A stretch of 64,000 bases of DNA, taken from assembly GCA_963700955.1 (NCBI GenBank), contig CAVOZH010000009.1, forward strand, positions 268,086 to 332,085. Reading direction: 5' to 3'. The notes beneath the pieces are model-generated. The model searched no databases and was not told where the DNA came from. It saw only the letters and a program-made list of their open reading frames with translations. Source of the stretch: Nocardioides_C sp963700955 (GTDB taxonomy: Bacteria; Actinomycetota; Actinomycetes; Propionibacteriales; Nocardioidaceae). Below are positions 51,851 to 60,863 of this stretch, one piece after another (within the stretch, counting starts at the first letter, position 1; every line of letters starts with the position of its first letter). The position numbers were made by a program, and so were the translations under genes.

Positions 51851-53341
51851 TTACGCCCCGAGGAGCTGACGTACCGGCTCGATCGCGAAGTAGAGCACGA
51901 AGAGCACCGAGACGACCCACATCAGCGGGTGGATCTGGGCGACCTTGCCGCGCGCCAGCTTGATCACGACGTACGCGATGAAGCCGGCACCGATGCCCGC
52001 CGTGATGCTGTAGGTGAACGGCATCAGCACGATCGTGAGGAAGGCGGGAACAGCGATCTCCAGGTCGTCCCAGTCGATGTTCTTGACCTGCTGCATCATC
52101 AGGAACCCGACGACCACGAGGGCCGGGGTCGCCGCCTCGTAGGGCACGATCTGCACGAGCGGCGCCAGGAAGGTCGCGAGCAGGAACAGCACGCCCGTGA
52201 CGACGGAGGCGAGACCGGTGCGGGCGCCTTCGCCCACACCCGACGCGGACTCGATGTAGGCAGTGTTGCTCGACACGCTGCCCGCACCTCCGGCGGCTGC
52301 GGCGAGGGAGTCGATGACCAGGATGCGCTGCGGGTTCGGCGGGTTCCCCTCCTCGTCGAGCAGGTCGCCCTCGGCACCGATCGCGACCATCGTCCCCATG
52401 GTGTCGAAGAAGTCGGCGAGCATCAGCGTGAAGATCAGGAGCGCCGCCGAGACGACCCCGATGGCGGAGAACGACCCCAGAAGCGAGAAGTGCCCGAGCA
52501 GCCCGAAGTCGGGTACGTCGACGAGCTTGTCGGGGATGGTCGGAACGTTGAGGCCCCATCCCTTGGGGTTGACGACCTTGCCGGTCGCGTCGGTCTGGCT
52601 GCCGATGTTGGCGACTGCCTCGACGACCATGGCCAGCACGGTGGCACCGACGATGCCGTAGAGGATCGCGCCGCGGACGTGCTTGACCATCATCACGATG
52701 ATCGCGAGCAGGCCGGCGATGAAGACCAGCAGCGGCCAGCCGGCCAGGAAGCCGCCGATGCCGAGCTCGACGGGCACCGGGCCCCCGGTGGGCTTGCGGA
52801 CGAATCCCGAGTCCACGAGCCCGATGATCGTGATGAACAGGCCGATGCCGACGCTGATCGCGGTCTTGAGCGGGGCCGGGACGGCATGGAACACCGCACT
52901 GCGGAAGCCGGTGAGCACGAGCACCAGGATGATCAGGCCCTCGAGGACGACCAGGCCCATGGCGTCGGCCCAGGTCATACCGGGCAGCTTGGCGATGCCG
53001 AACGTCACGAAGGCGTTCAGCCCCAGACCGGTGGCCAGTGCCAGGGGGTAGTTGGCTGCGACACCCATCAGCACGGTCATGACGCCGGCGACGAGCGCGG
53101 TCGCGGCCGCCACCATGGCCAGCTCGGGCGCCTTGCCACCTCCGAGGAAGGTGCCGGTGGAGTCCGCCTGTGTGCCGATGATCAGCGGGTTGAGCACCAC
53201 GATGTAGGCCATCGTGAAGAAGGTGACGAGGCCACCGCGGACCTCACGGCCGACCGTGGAGCCTCGTTCGGTGATCTTGAAGAACCTGTCCACGAACGTC
53301 TGCTGCGTGGTTACGCGCTCGGCTGTCTTGGTGTTGTCCAC
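51851..53341 (-). CDS. NCS2 family purine permease (AzgA/PbuG-like)
   Basis: A 496-residue transporter with about 13 helices. TFVDRFFKITERGSTVGREVRGGLVTFFTMAYIVVLNPLI is the AzgA-type start, ATGLGLNAFVTF the substrate-site helix, LADFFDTMGTMVAIG and SSNTAYIESASGVGEGARTGLASVVTG the second-half signatures. The group takes up adenine, guanine or hypoxanthine with protons. GTG 53341 follows GGGAAC. I looked for a purine riboswitch upstream and found none; a plain promoter lies at 53408-53437. Confidence 0.93.
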   Translation of the reverse strand: MDNTKTAERVTTQQTFVDRFFKITERGSTVGREVRGGLVTFFTMAYIVVLNPLIIGTQADSTGTFLGGGKAPELAMVAAATALVAGVMTVLMGVAANYPLALATGLGLNAFVTFGIAKLPGMTWADAMGLVVLEGLIILVLVLTGFRSAVFHAVPAPLKTAISVGIGLFITIIGLVDSGFVRKPTGGPVPVELGIGGFLAGWPLLVFIAGLLAIIVMMVKHVRGAILYGIVGATVLAMVVEAVANIGSQTDATGKVVNPKGWGLNVPTIPDKLVDVPDFGLLGHFSLLGSFSAIGVVSAALLIFTLMLADFFDTMGTMVAIGAEGDLLDEEGNPPNPQRILVIDSLAAAAGGAGSVSSNTAYIESASGVGEGARTGLASVVTGVLFLLATFLAPLVQIVPYEAATPALVVVGFLMMQQVKNIDWDDLEIAVPAFLTIVLMPFTYSITAGIGAGFIAYVVIKLARGKVAQIHPLMWVVSVLFVLYFAIEPVRQLLGA

Positions 53342-53407
53342 AGGAGTTCCCTTGACTTGTGCTGTGACGGGGCGGGAAGCGCCGGACGACCTGTGACGGT
53401 ACGTCGG

Positions 53408-53437
53408 TACATATCCTTCCAGAACGACGCCCGTCAA
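53408..53437 (-). promoter_or_regulatory. Promoter of the purine permease gene
   Basis: On the minus strand TTGACG (53437-53432) and TATGTA (53413-53408) are separated by 18 bases. Just downstream is GTACCGACGTACCG, a repeated GTAC element that could bind a regulator. The predicted leader is about 60 bases. Confidence 0.6.
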
Positions 53438-53494
53438 CGCACGGGAGGGCTCGCTGCGTGGACCCTGTCAGGGGCGTGAACTAGGTTGGGGCTC

Positions 53495-53794
53495 GTGGAG
53501 CACGAGGAGCAGCCGGTCGAACAGGTGCAGGTTCACGAGATCGGGAACCGCAGGTTCATCGTCGCCGACGTCGAGCCGCTCGACGTGGACGGCGTCCGCA
53601 CGGTCGCGGTCGGCACGGCCCTCTGGGCGCTGGCGTTCGTGCTGCTGCTGCCGTTCTACCCCCGCCTCGAGGCCAGCGGCCGGGTGTGGTGGCTGTGGAC
53701 CTGCGTCGCCGGCTTCGGGCTCGGCATCCTCGGCTGGGACTACTGCCGCCGGCGCCGCCGGGCCACGCTGGCGGCCGCGCGCGCGAGTCGCTAG
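53495..53794 (+). CDS. DUF2530 family membrane protein
   Basis: A 99-residue protein with two membrane helices (VAVGTALWALAFVLLLPFY and WWLWTCVAGFGLGILGWDY) and a basic C-terminus RRRRRATLAAARASR. The segment DVEPLDVDGVRTVAVGTALWA is the DUF2530 mark. The family often neighbours the purine permease and DUF3027, as here. TAGGTT ends seven bases before GTG 53495. Its stop shares CTAG with the convergent DUF3027 gene. Function unknown. Confidence 0.88.
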   Translation: MEHEEQPVEQVQVHEIGNRRFIVADVEPLDVDGVRTVAVGTALWALAFVLLLPFYPRLEASGRVWWLWTCVAGFGLGILGWDYCRRRRRATLAAARASR

Positions 53795-54579
53795 AACTGC
53801 TCGAGGTCGTCCCAGGTCAGGGTGTCCAGCACGGGGTCGGGCAACGGTGCGGGGAGGTTCCGCTTGTGGAGCTGTGCCTCGCTGTGCGCTCCGCAGCCGT
53901 GGTCGAAGGAGACCACCCGGCCGTCGTCGTTGGCATAGGCGTTCGCGCAGACCCCGAAGACCTGTGACAGCGGCCCGGCCAGTCGCACCAGGAAGCCGCA
54001 GCTTGCGCAGTTGCCCGGCGCCGACTGGGCGATGGACGCCTCAGGGCCGTGGCTTCCGTCGTACCAGCGCTGCGCAGCGAGGTCGCGCCCCTCGAGAGAC
54101 AGCACCCGGGTCCGACCGAGGCCGACCTCGTCGGCGACGGCCTTGGCGGTGTCGGGGTCGATCACCTCGTCGTCGGCGAGGTAGCCGGGGACAAGACGGG
54201 GGTCGTTCTCCTCGACCGGCAGCAGGTCGCCGGGGCCGAGGTCTCCGGGCTGGATGCGCTCGCGCCAGGGCAGCCACGCGGGAGCGACGAGCGCGTCGTC
54301 ACCGGGGAGCAGGACGATCTCGTCGACCGTGACCTGCTTCTGCCTCGGGGCGCGGGCGACGGTCACCGACCATCGCCAGCCGCGGTACCCGGTGCGCGTG
54401 CAGGCGAAGAAGTGGGTGGTGACACGCTCGTCCTCGCTGGCGTAGCCGAGGTGCTCGCCGGCGTCGGCGGCGTCGACGAGCTCGAGGAGGGCGTCGCGGG
54501 CGAGGTCGACCGCCCGGACACCAACGGTGTCAGGCTTGTATGCGCGAGCGGCTGCCATCACGTCGCGATTCTCTCCCAT
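53791..54579 (-). CDS. DUF3027 family protein
   Basis: A 262-residue actinobacterial protein with YKPDTVGVRAVDLARDALLELVD near the start and FFACTRTGYRGWRWSVTVARAPRQKQVTVDEIVLLPG, both standard for DUF3027. The C-terminal NCASCGFLVRL, FGVCANAYA and DHGCGAHSE give four cysteines that could form a zinc site. Function unknown; it often lies beside the cold-shock and MFS genes. ATG 54558 or GTG 54561 are alternative starts with a G-rich site upstream. Confidence 0.88.
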   Translation of the reverse strand: MGENRDVMAAARAYKPDTVGVRAVDLARDALLELVDAADAGEHLGYASEDERVTTHFFACTRTGYRGWRWSVTVARAPRQKQVTVDEIVLLPGDDALVAPAWLPWRERIQPGDLGPGDLLPVEENDPRLVPGYLADDEVIDPDTAKAVADEVGLGRTRVLSLEGRDLAAQRWYDGSHGPEASIAQSAPGNCASCGFLVRLAGPLSQVFGVCANAYANDDGRVVSFDHGCGAHSEAQLHKRNLPAPLPDPVLDTLTWDDLEQF

Positions 54580-54641
54580 GAGCACCAGCCGTGTCTCGCC
54601 GGGTGCCACATTCCCGGGCCGGGACAGGCAGGATGGGTGCC

Positions 54642-56000
54642 ATGGCGCAGCAGGAGGCGAGCCGGACCGGACGGCGACGTACCCGTGTCGTCACCGGCGC
54701 GGCGCGGCGGGCCGGGGCCGCGACGGGTCGTGCCGCCGGCTACACCTACCGTCAGGCGCGGCGCGCGACCAGGGCCGAGGGCGCCGGCGACACCGGGCTC
54801 TACCGGCTGATCGAGCTGCACGCGTTCAATGCCGCCGGCGACGCCGCCGTCGCCATCTCCCTCGCGGGCACGCTGTTCTTCCAGGTGCCCACCGGTGAGG
54901 CACGGCTCCAGGTCGCACAGTTCCTCGGGCTGACCATGCTGCCCTTCGCCATCGTTGCGCCGCTCGTGGGGCCCTTCCTGGACCGGTTCAGCCACGGTCG
55001 GCGATGGGCGATCGGGGGCACCATGGCCCTGCGCGCGTTCCTGTGCTGGGTGCTCGCCGGCGCCGTGCTCACCAGCTCCGCGGCGCTCTTCCCGGCGGCC
55101 CTCGGCGTCCTGGTCGCGTCCAAGGCGTACGGCGTCACCCGGGCGGCGGCGGTCCCCCGACTGCTCCCGGAGCGACTCACGCTGGTCAAGGCCAACTCCC
55201 GGATCTCGCTCGCCGGTGTCGCGGGGGCGGCGATCTCGGCACCACTGGCGGTGCTGGCGTCGTCGTTCGGACCGGAGTGGTCCCTGCGCTACGCGTTCGC
55301 GGTCTTCGTCGGTGCGACGATCCTCGCCATCTTGCTGCCGGCCCGGGTGGACTCGTCGTTCGGCGAGGAGCAGCTGGCTCTGACACCGGTAGCCGGACGC
55401 GACGGGCGCCGACCCCGCCTCCGGGCGAGGGTGCCGCTCGTGGTGGTCGTCGCGCTGCGCAGCAACGCCGGACTGCGTCTGCTCTCGGGGTTCTTGACCA
55501 TGTACATGGCCTTCCTGCTCCGCGAGGAGCCGTTCCCGGGGTGGGAGGACAGCACCACGCTGCTCCTCGGGCTCGTCGTGGGCGCGGCCGGCGTCGGCAG
55601 CACCATCGGGGTCGCCCTCGGCTCGTTGCTGCGCTCGGTGCGGCCGGAGGTGACCGTGATCGCCACCCTGCTGGCGGACACCCTGATGACCGTCCTCGTC
55701 GCGGTCTTCTACGGCCTCCCGACGGCCGTGCTCCTCGGCCTGACCGCGGGGCTCGCCCAGTCGCTGGGCAAGCTCTCCCTCGACGCGCTGATCCAGCGCG
55801 AGGTGCCCGAGCGCACCCGCACGAGCGCCTTCGCCCGGGCCGAGACGCTGCTTCAGCTCGCCTGGGTGGTCGGCGGCTTGATCGGCATCGTGATGCCGCT
55901 CAACCCCCGGCTCGGGCTCGGCGTCGCCGGCGCGATCCTCGTGGCGTGGAGCGCGCTCGTGCTGAGGACCCGCGTCGCGAGGACCCGGCTGCAGGGCTGA
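54642..56000 (+). CDS. MFS transporter
   Basis: A 452-residue major facilitator with a basic N-terminal extension of about 55 residues and 12 helices. GDAAVAISLAGTLFFQVPTGEARLQVAQFLGLTMLPFAIVAPLVGPFLDRFSHGRRWAIGG includes the motif-A loop. The family is widespread in actinobacteria next to DUF3027 and cold-shock genes, function unknown. ATG 54633 is an alternative start. It ends four bases before the convergent cold-shock gene. Confidence 0.88.
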   Translation: MAQQEASRTGRRRTRVVTGAARRAGAATGRAAGYTYRQARRATRAEGAGDTGLYRLIELHAFNAAGDAAVAISLAGTLFFQVPTGEARLQVAQFLGLTMLPFAIVAPLVGPFLDRFSHGRRWAIGGTMALRAFLCWVLAGAVLTSSAALFPAALGVLVASKAYGVTRAAAVPRLLPERLTLVKANSRISLAGVAGAAISAPLAVLASSFGPEWSLRYAFAVFVGATILAILLPARVDSSFGEEQLALTPVAGRDGRRPRLRARVPLVVVVALRSNAGLRLLSGFLTMYMAFLLREEPFPGWEDSTTLLLGLVVGAAGVGSTIGVALGSLLRSVRPEVTVIATLLADTLMTVLVAVFYGLPTAVLLGLTAGLAQSLGKLSLDALIQREVPERTRTSAFARAETLLQLAWVVGGLIGIVMPLNPRLGLGVAGAILVAWSALVLRTRVARTRLQG

Positions 56001-56004
56001 GGCG

Positions 56005-56388
56005 TCAGAGCTCGAGCTCGTCGGCGAGCGCCCGGAGGAGCATCGCGGTCGGCTTCGCGGTCTTCGGGTCGGGGTGGCGACCCGCGCGGTAGCCCTTCTC
56101 GATGTTCTCGAGCAGCCGGTAGAGGTCCTCGATGATGTTCACCATCTCCGCGGGCTTCTTCCGCATCGCCTTCGAGACCGACGCGGCCGGCTCGAGGACC
56201 CGCACCTGGAGCGCCTGGTCACCCTTGCGGCCCTGGACGATGCCGAACTCGACCCGCTGACCGGCCTTGAGCGTCGTGATCCCGGCGGGCAGCGCAGCGG
56301 CCCGGACGTAGACGTCACCGCCCTCGTCCTTGGACAGGAAGCCGAAGCCCTTCTCGGCGTCGTACCACTTGACCTTGCCAGTAGGCAC
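56005..56388 (-). CDS. Cold-shock domain protein with C-terminal extension
   Basis: A 127-residue protein. Residues 1-65 form a cold-shock domain (VPTGKVKWYDAEKGFGFLSKDEGGDVYVRAAAL with RNP1-like KGFGFL and RNP2-like VYVRAA), which binds single-stranded RNA or DNA. A second helical part (about 70-127, including MVNIIEDLYRLLENIEKGYRAGRHPDPKTAKPTAMLLRALADEL) is specific to this actinobacterial type, twice the size of CspA. GTG 56388 follows AGAGGTCA. Confidence 0.93.
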   Translation of the reverse strand: MPTGKVKWYDAEKGFGFLSKDEGGDVYVRAAALPAGITTLKAGQRVEFGIVQGRKGDQALQVRVLEPAASVSKAMRKKPAEMVNIIEDLYRLLENIEKGYRAGRHPDPKTAKPTAMLLRALADELEL

Positions 56389-56492
56389 CGGTTGACCTCT
56401 TCTTCTACTCGTCTGCAGGAAACTGCCGCGGCGGCCCGGGAAACGGGACCGGAACCCAGGATATGGCCGTGGAGGCCTGGCGAACGAACCAG

Positions 56493-57938
56493 TTAGCGGA
56501 ACCGGTCGGCCTCGGGGAGCAGCTCGTTCATCGCCCCGGAGCGGAAACCCTTCGGGTCGAGGCGGGCGGTGTCGAAGCCGGCGCAGACAGCGGAGTCCAG
56601 GACTGCCGGTAGCCGCGCGGCCACTTCGAGCACCTCGGCGTCGAGCTCGATGCTCGCCACGTCGTCGAGGTCGCGCACGCGCAGGTTGCGCACAGGCAGG
56701 CCGGCCTCGGCGAGCGCCGCACGGACGCCCGCCTCGGCGCGCTCGATGCGGGCGAGGCGGAACGGGCTCACCTCGATTCCGTAGGCGACCCGCGAGGACA
56801 GGCATGCCGCAGCGGGCTTGTCCCAGGTGGGCAGCCCCCAGGCCCGCGAAGCGTCCCTGATCTGCTGCTTGGTGAGCCCGGCGTCGCGAAGTGGCGTGAT
56901 CGCACCGCGCTCCGCCGCGGCGCGGATGCCCGGGCGGAACCCGGCGACCGCGTCGTCCGCGTTCGTCCCGGTGGCCACGTGGGCGAACCCGTGCTCGACC
57001 GCAAGAGGTGCGAGGACGTCGAGGAGCTCGGCCTTGCAGAAGTAGCAGCGGTCCCCTGCGTTCGCGCGGTAGCCCTCCCGCTCCATCTCGTGGGTCTCAG
57101 GGGTGAAGACCCGGACCCCGAGGCTCTCGGCGAGCTCGCGCGCCGGCGACCGCTCCCCCTGCGGGAGCGAGTCGGAGTACGCCGTCGCCGCCGCCACGTT
57201 CTCCGGCCCGAGGACGCGCACCGCGGCGGCGAGCAGGAAGGCGCTGTCGGCGCCGCCGCTGAAGGCCACCATCACGGACCCGCGCGAGCGCAGGTCGGCC
57301 TCGAGGGCGGCCAGCCTGCTGCCGAGAAGATGCTGGTCGAGCCAGGCGGGGAACTCGGCGAGGGTCTCGAGGACCACGTCGGTGCCCGCGGCTCGGAGCT
57401 CCTCCTCGGTGCATCCTCCGGTGAGGACGGAGACGCTCACCGCGCCGGCGGCAACCGCCCCCTCGACGTCGTGGACATGGTCGCCGACGTAGATCGTCGC
57501 GCCGTGCCTCTCGAGCACGGCAGCCTTGCCGACACCCCAGACCTCGCCGACGAGGTGGTCGACGTCGAAGGCGAGCGCCTCGACGTGGAGGGCGGCGTTC
57601 GGGGTGTACTTCCCGGTGACCACGACGGTCTCGCCGCCGTGCCGTCGTACCGCGGCCAGCGCGTCGTGCGCACCCGCGAGGTCGAGGGTCGGCTTGATCG
57701 CGTGGTCGGGGTAGTGGGCGCGGAAACGGTCGACGAGCGTTGCGAGCTGGTCGGCCGGGTAGTACGGAGCCAGCATCTGGTCCAGCGGTGGCCCCAGCCG
57801 CTCGCAGAGCGCGTCGACGTCCAGCGCGACGCCGGTCTCGGTCGCAAGCTGCCGGAGGGTGGCGGCGAAACCCGGACGGGTGTCGATCAGGGTCATATCG
57901 AGGTCGAAGCCCACGACCAGCCGATCCGGAGAAGTCAC
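56493..57938 (-). CDS. larE: HAD-family hydrolase fused to LarE-type sulfur transferase
   Basis: One uninterrupted 481-codon frame holds two enzymes. Residues 1-205 are a HAD phosphatase: FDLDMTLID gives the DxD nucleophile motif, VVTGKYT motif II, and YVGDHVHDVEGAVAAG the acidic motif. Residues 210-481 match LarE, the PP-loop ATPase that donates sulfur to build the nickel-pincer nucleotide of lactate racemase: FSGGADSAFLLAAA, ATAYSDSLP, DRCYFCKAELL, GTNADD and KPAAACLSSRVAYG. The three cysteines suggest the [4Fe-4S] type rather than a single sacrificial cysteine. No larA, larB or larC lies in the window. TAGGCT six bases before GTG 57938 predicts a leaderless mRNA. Confidence 0.9.
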   Translation of the reverse strand: MTSPDRLVVGFDLDMTLIDTRPGFAATLRQLATETGVALDVDALCERLGPPLDQMLAPYYPADQLATLVDRFRAHYPDHAIKPTLDLAGAHDALAAVRRHGGETVVVTGKYTPNAALHVEALAFDVDHLVGEVWGVGKAAVLERHGATIYVGDHVHDVEGAVAAGAVSVSVLTGGCTEEELRAAGTDVVLETLAEFPAWLDQHLLGSRLAALEADLRSRGSVMVAFSGGADSAFLLAAAVRVLGPENVAAATAYSDSLPQGERSPARELAESLGVRVFTPETHEMEREGYRANAGDRCYFCKAELLDVLAPLAVEHGFAHVATGTNADDAVAGFRPGIRAAAERGAITPLRDAGLTKQQIRDASRAWGLPTWDKPAAACLSSRVAYGIEVSPFRLARIERAEAGVRAALAEAGLPVRNLRVRDLDDVASIELDAEVLEVAARLPAVLDSAVCAGFDTARLDPKGFRSGAMNELLPEADRFR

Positions 57939-58052
57939 CGCACCAGCCTATGTAGGCGAATCGATTGAAACCAACCGAAGACCCTGCGAAAATGGATGGT
58001 TCTGACCGGCGGAGGGCGGTCCCGAGCACGAGTCCTTGGAGAGGGTGTCCCG

Positions 58053-60833
58053 TTGAGCACGACGCCGCGCTTCCAACGGGTCTCGACCGTCCTGGTGACC
58101 GCCTTGCTCGGCCTCGCGAGTACGACGGGCACGGCCGGCGCGGCTGTGCTTCCTATGAAGGCCGCCGCGCCTGACCTCTACATCGTAGCCCTCGACGACG
58201 CCCCTCGACCTCACGCGCCTCGGGTGACCGAGCGCCAGCGGGCCGACCAGGACGCCCTGCTGCGCGAGATCGGCGGAGCCGAGGTGCTCTACCGGTTCGA
58301 CTCCGCACTCAACGGCTTCGCCGCCCTGCTCACCCGCGAGCAGGTGAAACAGCTCAGGTCCGACCGCCGGGTCTCGCTGGTGGAGCGGAGTGCGACCCAG
58401 CGCCTGGACTCGGTCGACTCGCAGCGCTTCCTGGGGGCCCAGAAGGCCTGGGCGGCGGCCGGCGGACCCGACGGTGCCGGGCGAGGCCGGGTCGTCGGCG
58501 TGGTCGACAGCGGCATCTGGCCGGAGAACCCCAGCTTCGCGGCGCTCCCCGGCACGTCCCCCCGCGGCCCCGTAGGCTTCCACGGCGCCTGCGAGCACGG
58601 CGAGCAGTGGGACGCGGAGGACTGCAACAGCAAGGTCGTCTCCGCCCGCTACTTCGTGAAGGGCTTCGGGGAGCAGAACCTGGCCGCGTCCGAGTACCTC
58701 TCCCCACGCGACGGCACCGGCCACGGCTCGCACGTCGCGGCGATCGCCGCCGGAAACCACGGCGTCCGGGTCCGCGTCGAGGGCCAGGACTTCGGCAAGG
58801 CCTCGGGAATGGCCCCGGCTGCCCGCATCGCGGCTTACAAGATCTGCTGGAGCGCACCCGAGCCGTCCGACGACGGCTGCACGACCGCCGACGCCGTCGC
58901 CGCGATCGACCAGGCCGTCGCCGACGGCGTCGACGTGATCAGCTACGCGGCATCCGGCTCGTCCGGGCACGAGTCGCAGGCGGTGGAGATCGCGTTCCTC
59001 AACGCCACGGCCGCCGGCGTCTTCGTCGCCACCTCCGCCGGCAACCGCGGCCCTGGCGCCGGCAGGGTCGGACACACGAGCCCATGGGTGACCACTGTGG
59101 GCGCCAGCACCTACCACGCGTTCCAGGGGTCGCTCGTCCTCGGCGGCGGGGAGTCGTACGTCGGAGCGATGGTCTCCGAGGACGCCGTGCAGCGCACCGG
59201 CATCGTCCTCGGCGAGGACGCCGCGTCCGGCACGAGCACCGGCCAGGACGCACGGCTGTGCCGCCCGGGCTCGCTCGACGCCGACGTCGTGCAGGACAAG
59301 ATCGTGGTCTGCGACCGGGGTCGGATCGCCCGCGTCGACAAGTCCGCCGCAGTGGCACGAGCGGGCGGCGCCGGCATGGTGCTCGCCAACGTTCGTCCGA
59401 ACAGCGTCGACTCGGACTTCCACGCGGTGCCCACCGTGCACGTCGACGTCGCGGCGGCCGCCGCGATCAAGAGGTACGTCGCCAGGACCGCGCACCCGAC
59501 CGCCGCCATCGATCCCTCCGGATCGGACGGCACGCCGGTGCCGCGGATGGCCCCGTTCTCCTCCCGGGCGCCCGCACCGAGCGGTGACGCGAGTGTGCTC
59601 AAGCCCGACGTGACGGCGCCGGGCGTCGGCGTGCTCTCCGCGGTCGCGCCGCCGTCGAACAGCGGCCGGTCGTGGGACCAGTACTCCGGGACGTCGATGA
59701 GCGCGGCTCACGTCGCCGGCCTCGCCGCCCTGGTGATGGGCGAGCGACCGAAGTGGACTCCGGCCATGGTGAAGTCCGCGATGTCGACGACGGCCGACCG
59801 TCTCAACGGTGTCAGCGGGCCGCTCGCCGAGGGCGCCGGCCAGGTCGACGCCGCCGAGGTGCTCGATCCCGGAGTCGTCCTCGATGCGCCGCCACGCCGC
59901 TTCCGCGCCTGGCTCGCGGGTCATGCCGACCCCGAGAACCTGAACCTGCCGTCGATCGCCGTCGGCGACCTCACCGGCAGCGCGCAGGTGGTCCGTCGGC
60001 TGACCAACGTCTCAGGGCGGACCGAGACCTACAGCGCACGTGTGCTGGGCCTGTCCGGGCTCGCCGTGGGCGTCCGGCCCCGCGCCCTCACGCTCGCCCC
60101 CGGCGAGACCGGCCGCTTCACAGTGCGGTTCGACCGAGGAGGCGCTCGGCTCGAGGCGCCCGCCCGCGGCTCTCTCGTGTGGACCAGCCTGGCCCACCGG
60201 GCTCGGATGCCGGTCGTGGTGACCCCGCGCACCGTCTCCGCCCCCGCCGAGGCGGCGGGATCGGGCACGTCAGGTTCCGTGGCCTTCGACGTGCGCTCCG
60301 GCACCGGCGGACAGCTGGACCTCGACGTCTCCGGCCTCGTGGGCGCGAAGCCCGTCGGGCTCACCCTCGAGCCCGGCGACTTCGACCCTGACCATCCCGT
60401 CGCCGACGCCGACACCGCGCGGTTCCCACTCGACGTGACCAGCGGCGCGTCGGCGCTGCGCGTCGAGCTCGAGGGCCGTGACAGCGACGACCTCGACCTC
60501 CACCTCTACCGCGGCGAGAAGCTCGTCGGGTCGGCGAGTGGGAGCGGCGCCGACGAGCTGCTCACCGAGGTCGACCCGGAGCCGGGTGAGTACGACCTCT
60601 ACGTCTCCTCGTCGGTGGCAGGCAACGGCTCCACGACGACGGCGCAGCTCTACACCTGGGTCGTGCCGGACGACGCGACAGGGAACCTCGACGTGCCCGA
60701 CAGCCTGCCGGTGAGCGGGGGCCAGTCGTTCAGCGTGGACCTGTCCTGGGACGGCCTTGACCCGACCACCCGATGGTTCGGATCCATCGAGTACGCCGGG
60801 TCCCACGACCGCACCTTCGTCACCGTCAACTGA
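58053..60833 (+). CDS. Secreted subtilisin-like serine protease with PA domain
   Basis: A 926-residue S8 protease of the plant-subtilase-like layout. A signal peptide and an inhibitor-type propeptide (LYIVALDDAPRPHAP, LYRFDSALNGFAALLT) precede the catalytic domain. Catalytic residues are Asp in VVGVVDSGIWPENPSF, His in GTGHGSHVAAIAAG, the oxyanion Asn in SAGNRGPG and Ser in SGTSMSAAHVAGLAALV. A PA domain is inserted (RLCRPGSLDADVVQDKIVVCDRG). After it come an Fn3-like region and a C-terminal pre-peptidase-type beta domain (ELEGRDSDDLDLHLYRGEKLVG). TTG 58053 has GGAGAGGG seven bases upstream; ATG 57996 would displace the signal peptide. Confidence 0.93.
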   Translation: MSTTPRFQRVSTVLVTALLGLASTTGTAGAAVLPMKAAAPDLYIVALDDAPRPHAPRVTERQRADQDALLREIGGAEVLYRFDSALNGFAALLTREQVKQLRSDRRVSLVERSATQRLDSVDSQRFLGAQKAWAAAGGPDGAGRGRVVGVVDSGIWPENPSFAALPGTSPRGPVGFHGACEHGEQWDAEDCNSKVVSARYFVKGFGEQNLAASEYLSPRDGTGHGSHVAAIAAGNHGVRVRVEGQDFGKASGMAPAARIAAYKICWSAPEPSDDGCTTADAVAAIDQAVADGVDVISYAASGSSGHESQAVEIAFLNATAAGVFVATSAGNRGPGAGRVGHTSPWVTTVGASTYHAFQGSLVLGGGESYVGAMVSEDAVQRTGIVLGEDAASGTSTGQDARLCRPGSLDADVVQDKIVVCDRGRIARVDKSAAVARAGGAGMVLANVRPNSVDSDFHAVPTVHVDVAAAAAIKRYVARTAHPTAAIDPSGSDGTPVPRMAPFSSRAPAPSGDASVLKPDVTAPGVGVLSAVAPPSNSGRSWDQYSGTSMSAAHVAGLAALVMGERPKWTPAMVKSAMSTTADRLNGVSGPLAEGAGQVDAAEVLDPGVVLDAPPRRFRAWLAGHADPENLNLPSIAVGDLTGSAQVVRRLTNVSGRTETYSARVLGLSGLAVGVRPRALTLAPGETGRFTVRFDRGGARLEAPARGSLVWTSLAHRARMPVVVTPRTVSAPAEAAGSGTSGSVAFDVRSGTGGQLDLDVSGLVGAKPVGLTLEPGDFDPDHPVADADTARFPLDVTSGASALRVELEGRDSDDLDLHLYRGEKLVGSASGSGADELLTEVDPEPGEYDLYVSSSVAGNGSTTTAQLYTWVVPDDATGNLDVPDSLPVSGGQSFSVDLSWDGLDPTTRWFGSIEYAGSHDRTFVTVN

Positions 60834-60863
60834 CTGCGCGGGGAGTTCGCGCCCGGCGGCGAC

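Noticed and set aside
53342..53494. Possible purine riboswitch upstream of the purine permease
   Set aside because: I found no three-way junction core or conserved loop sequences, only a promoter and GTAC repeats.
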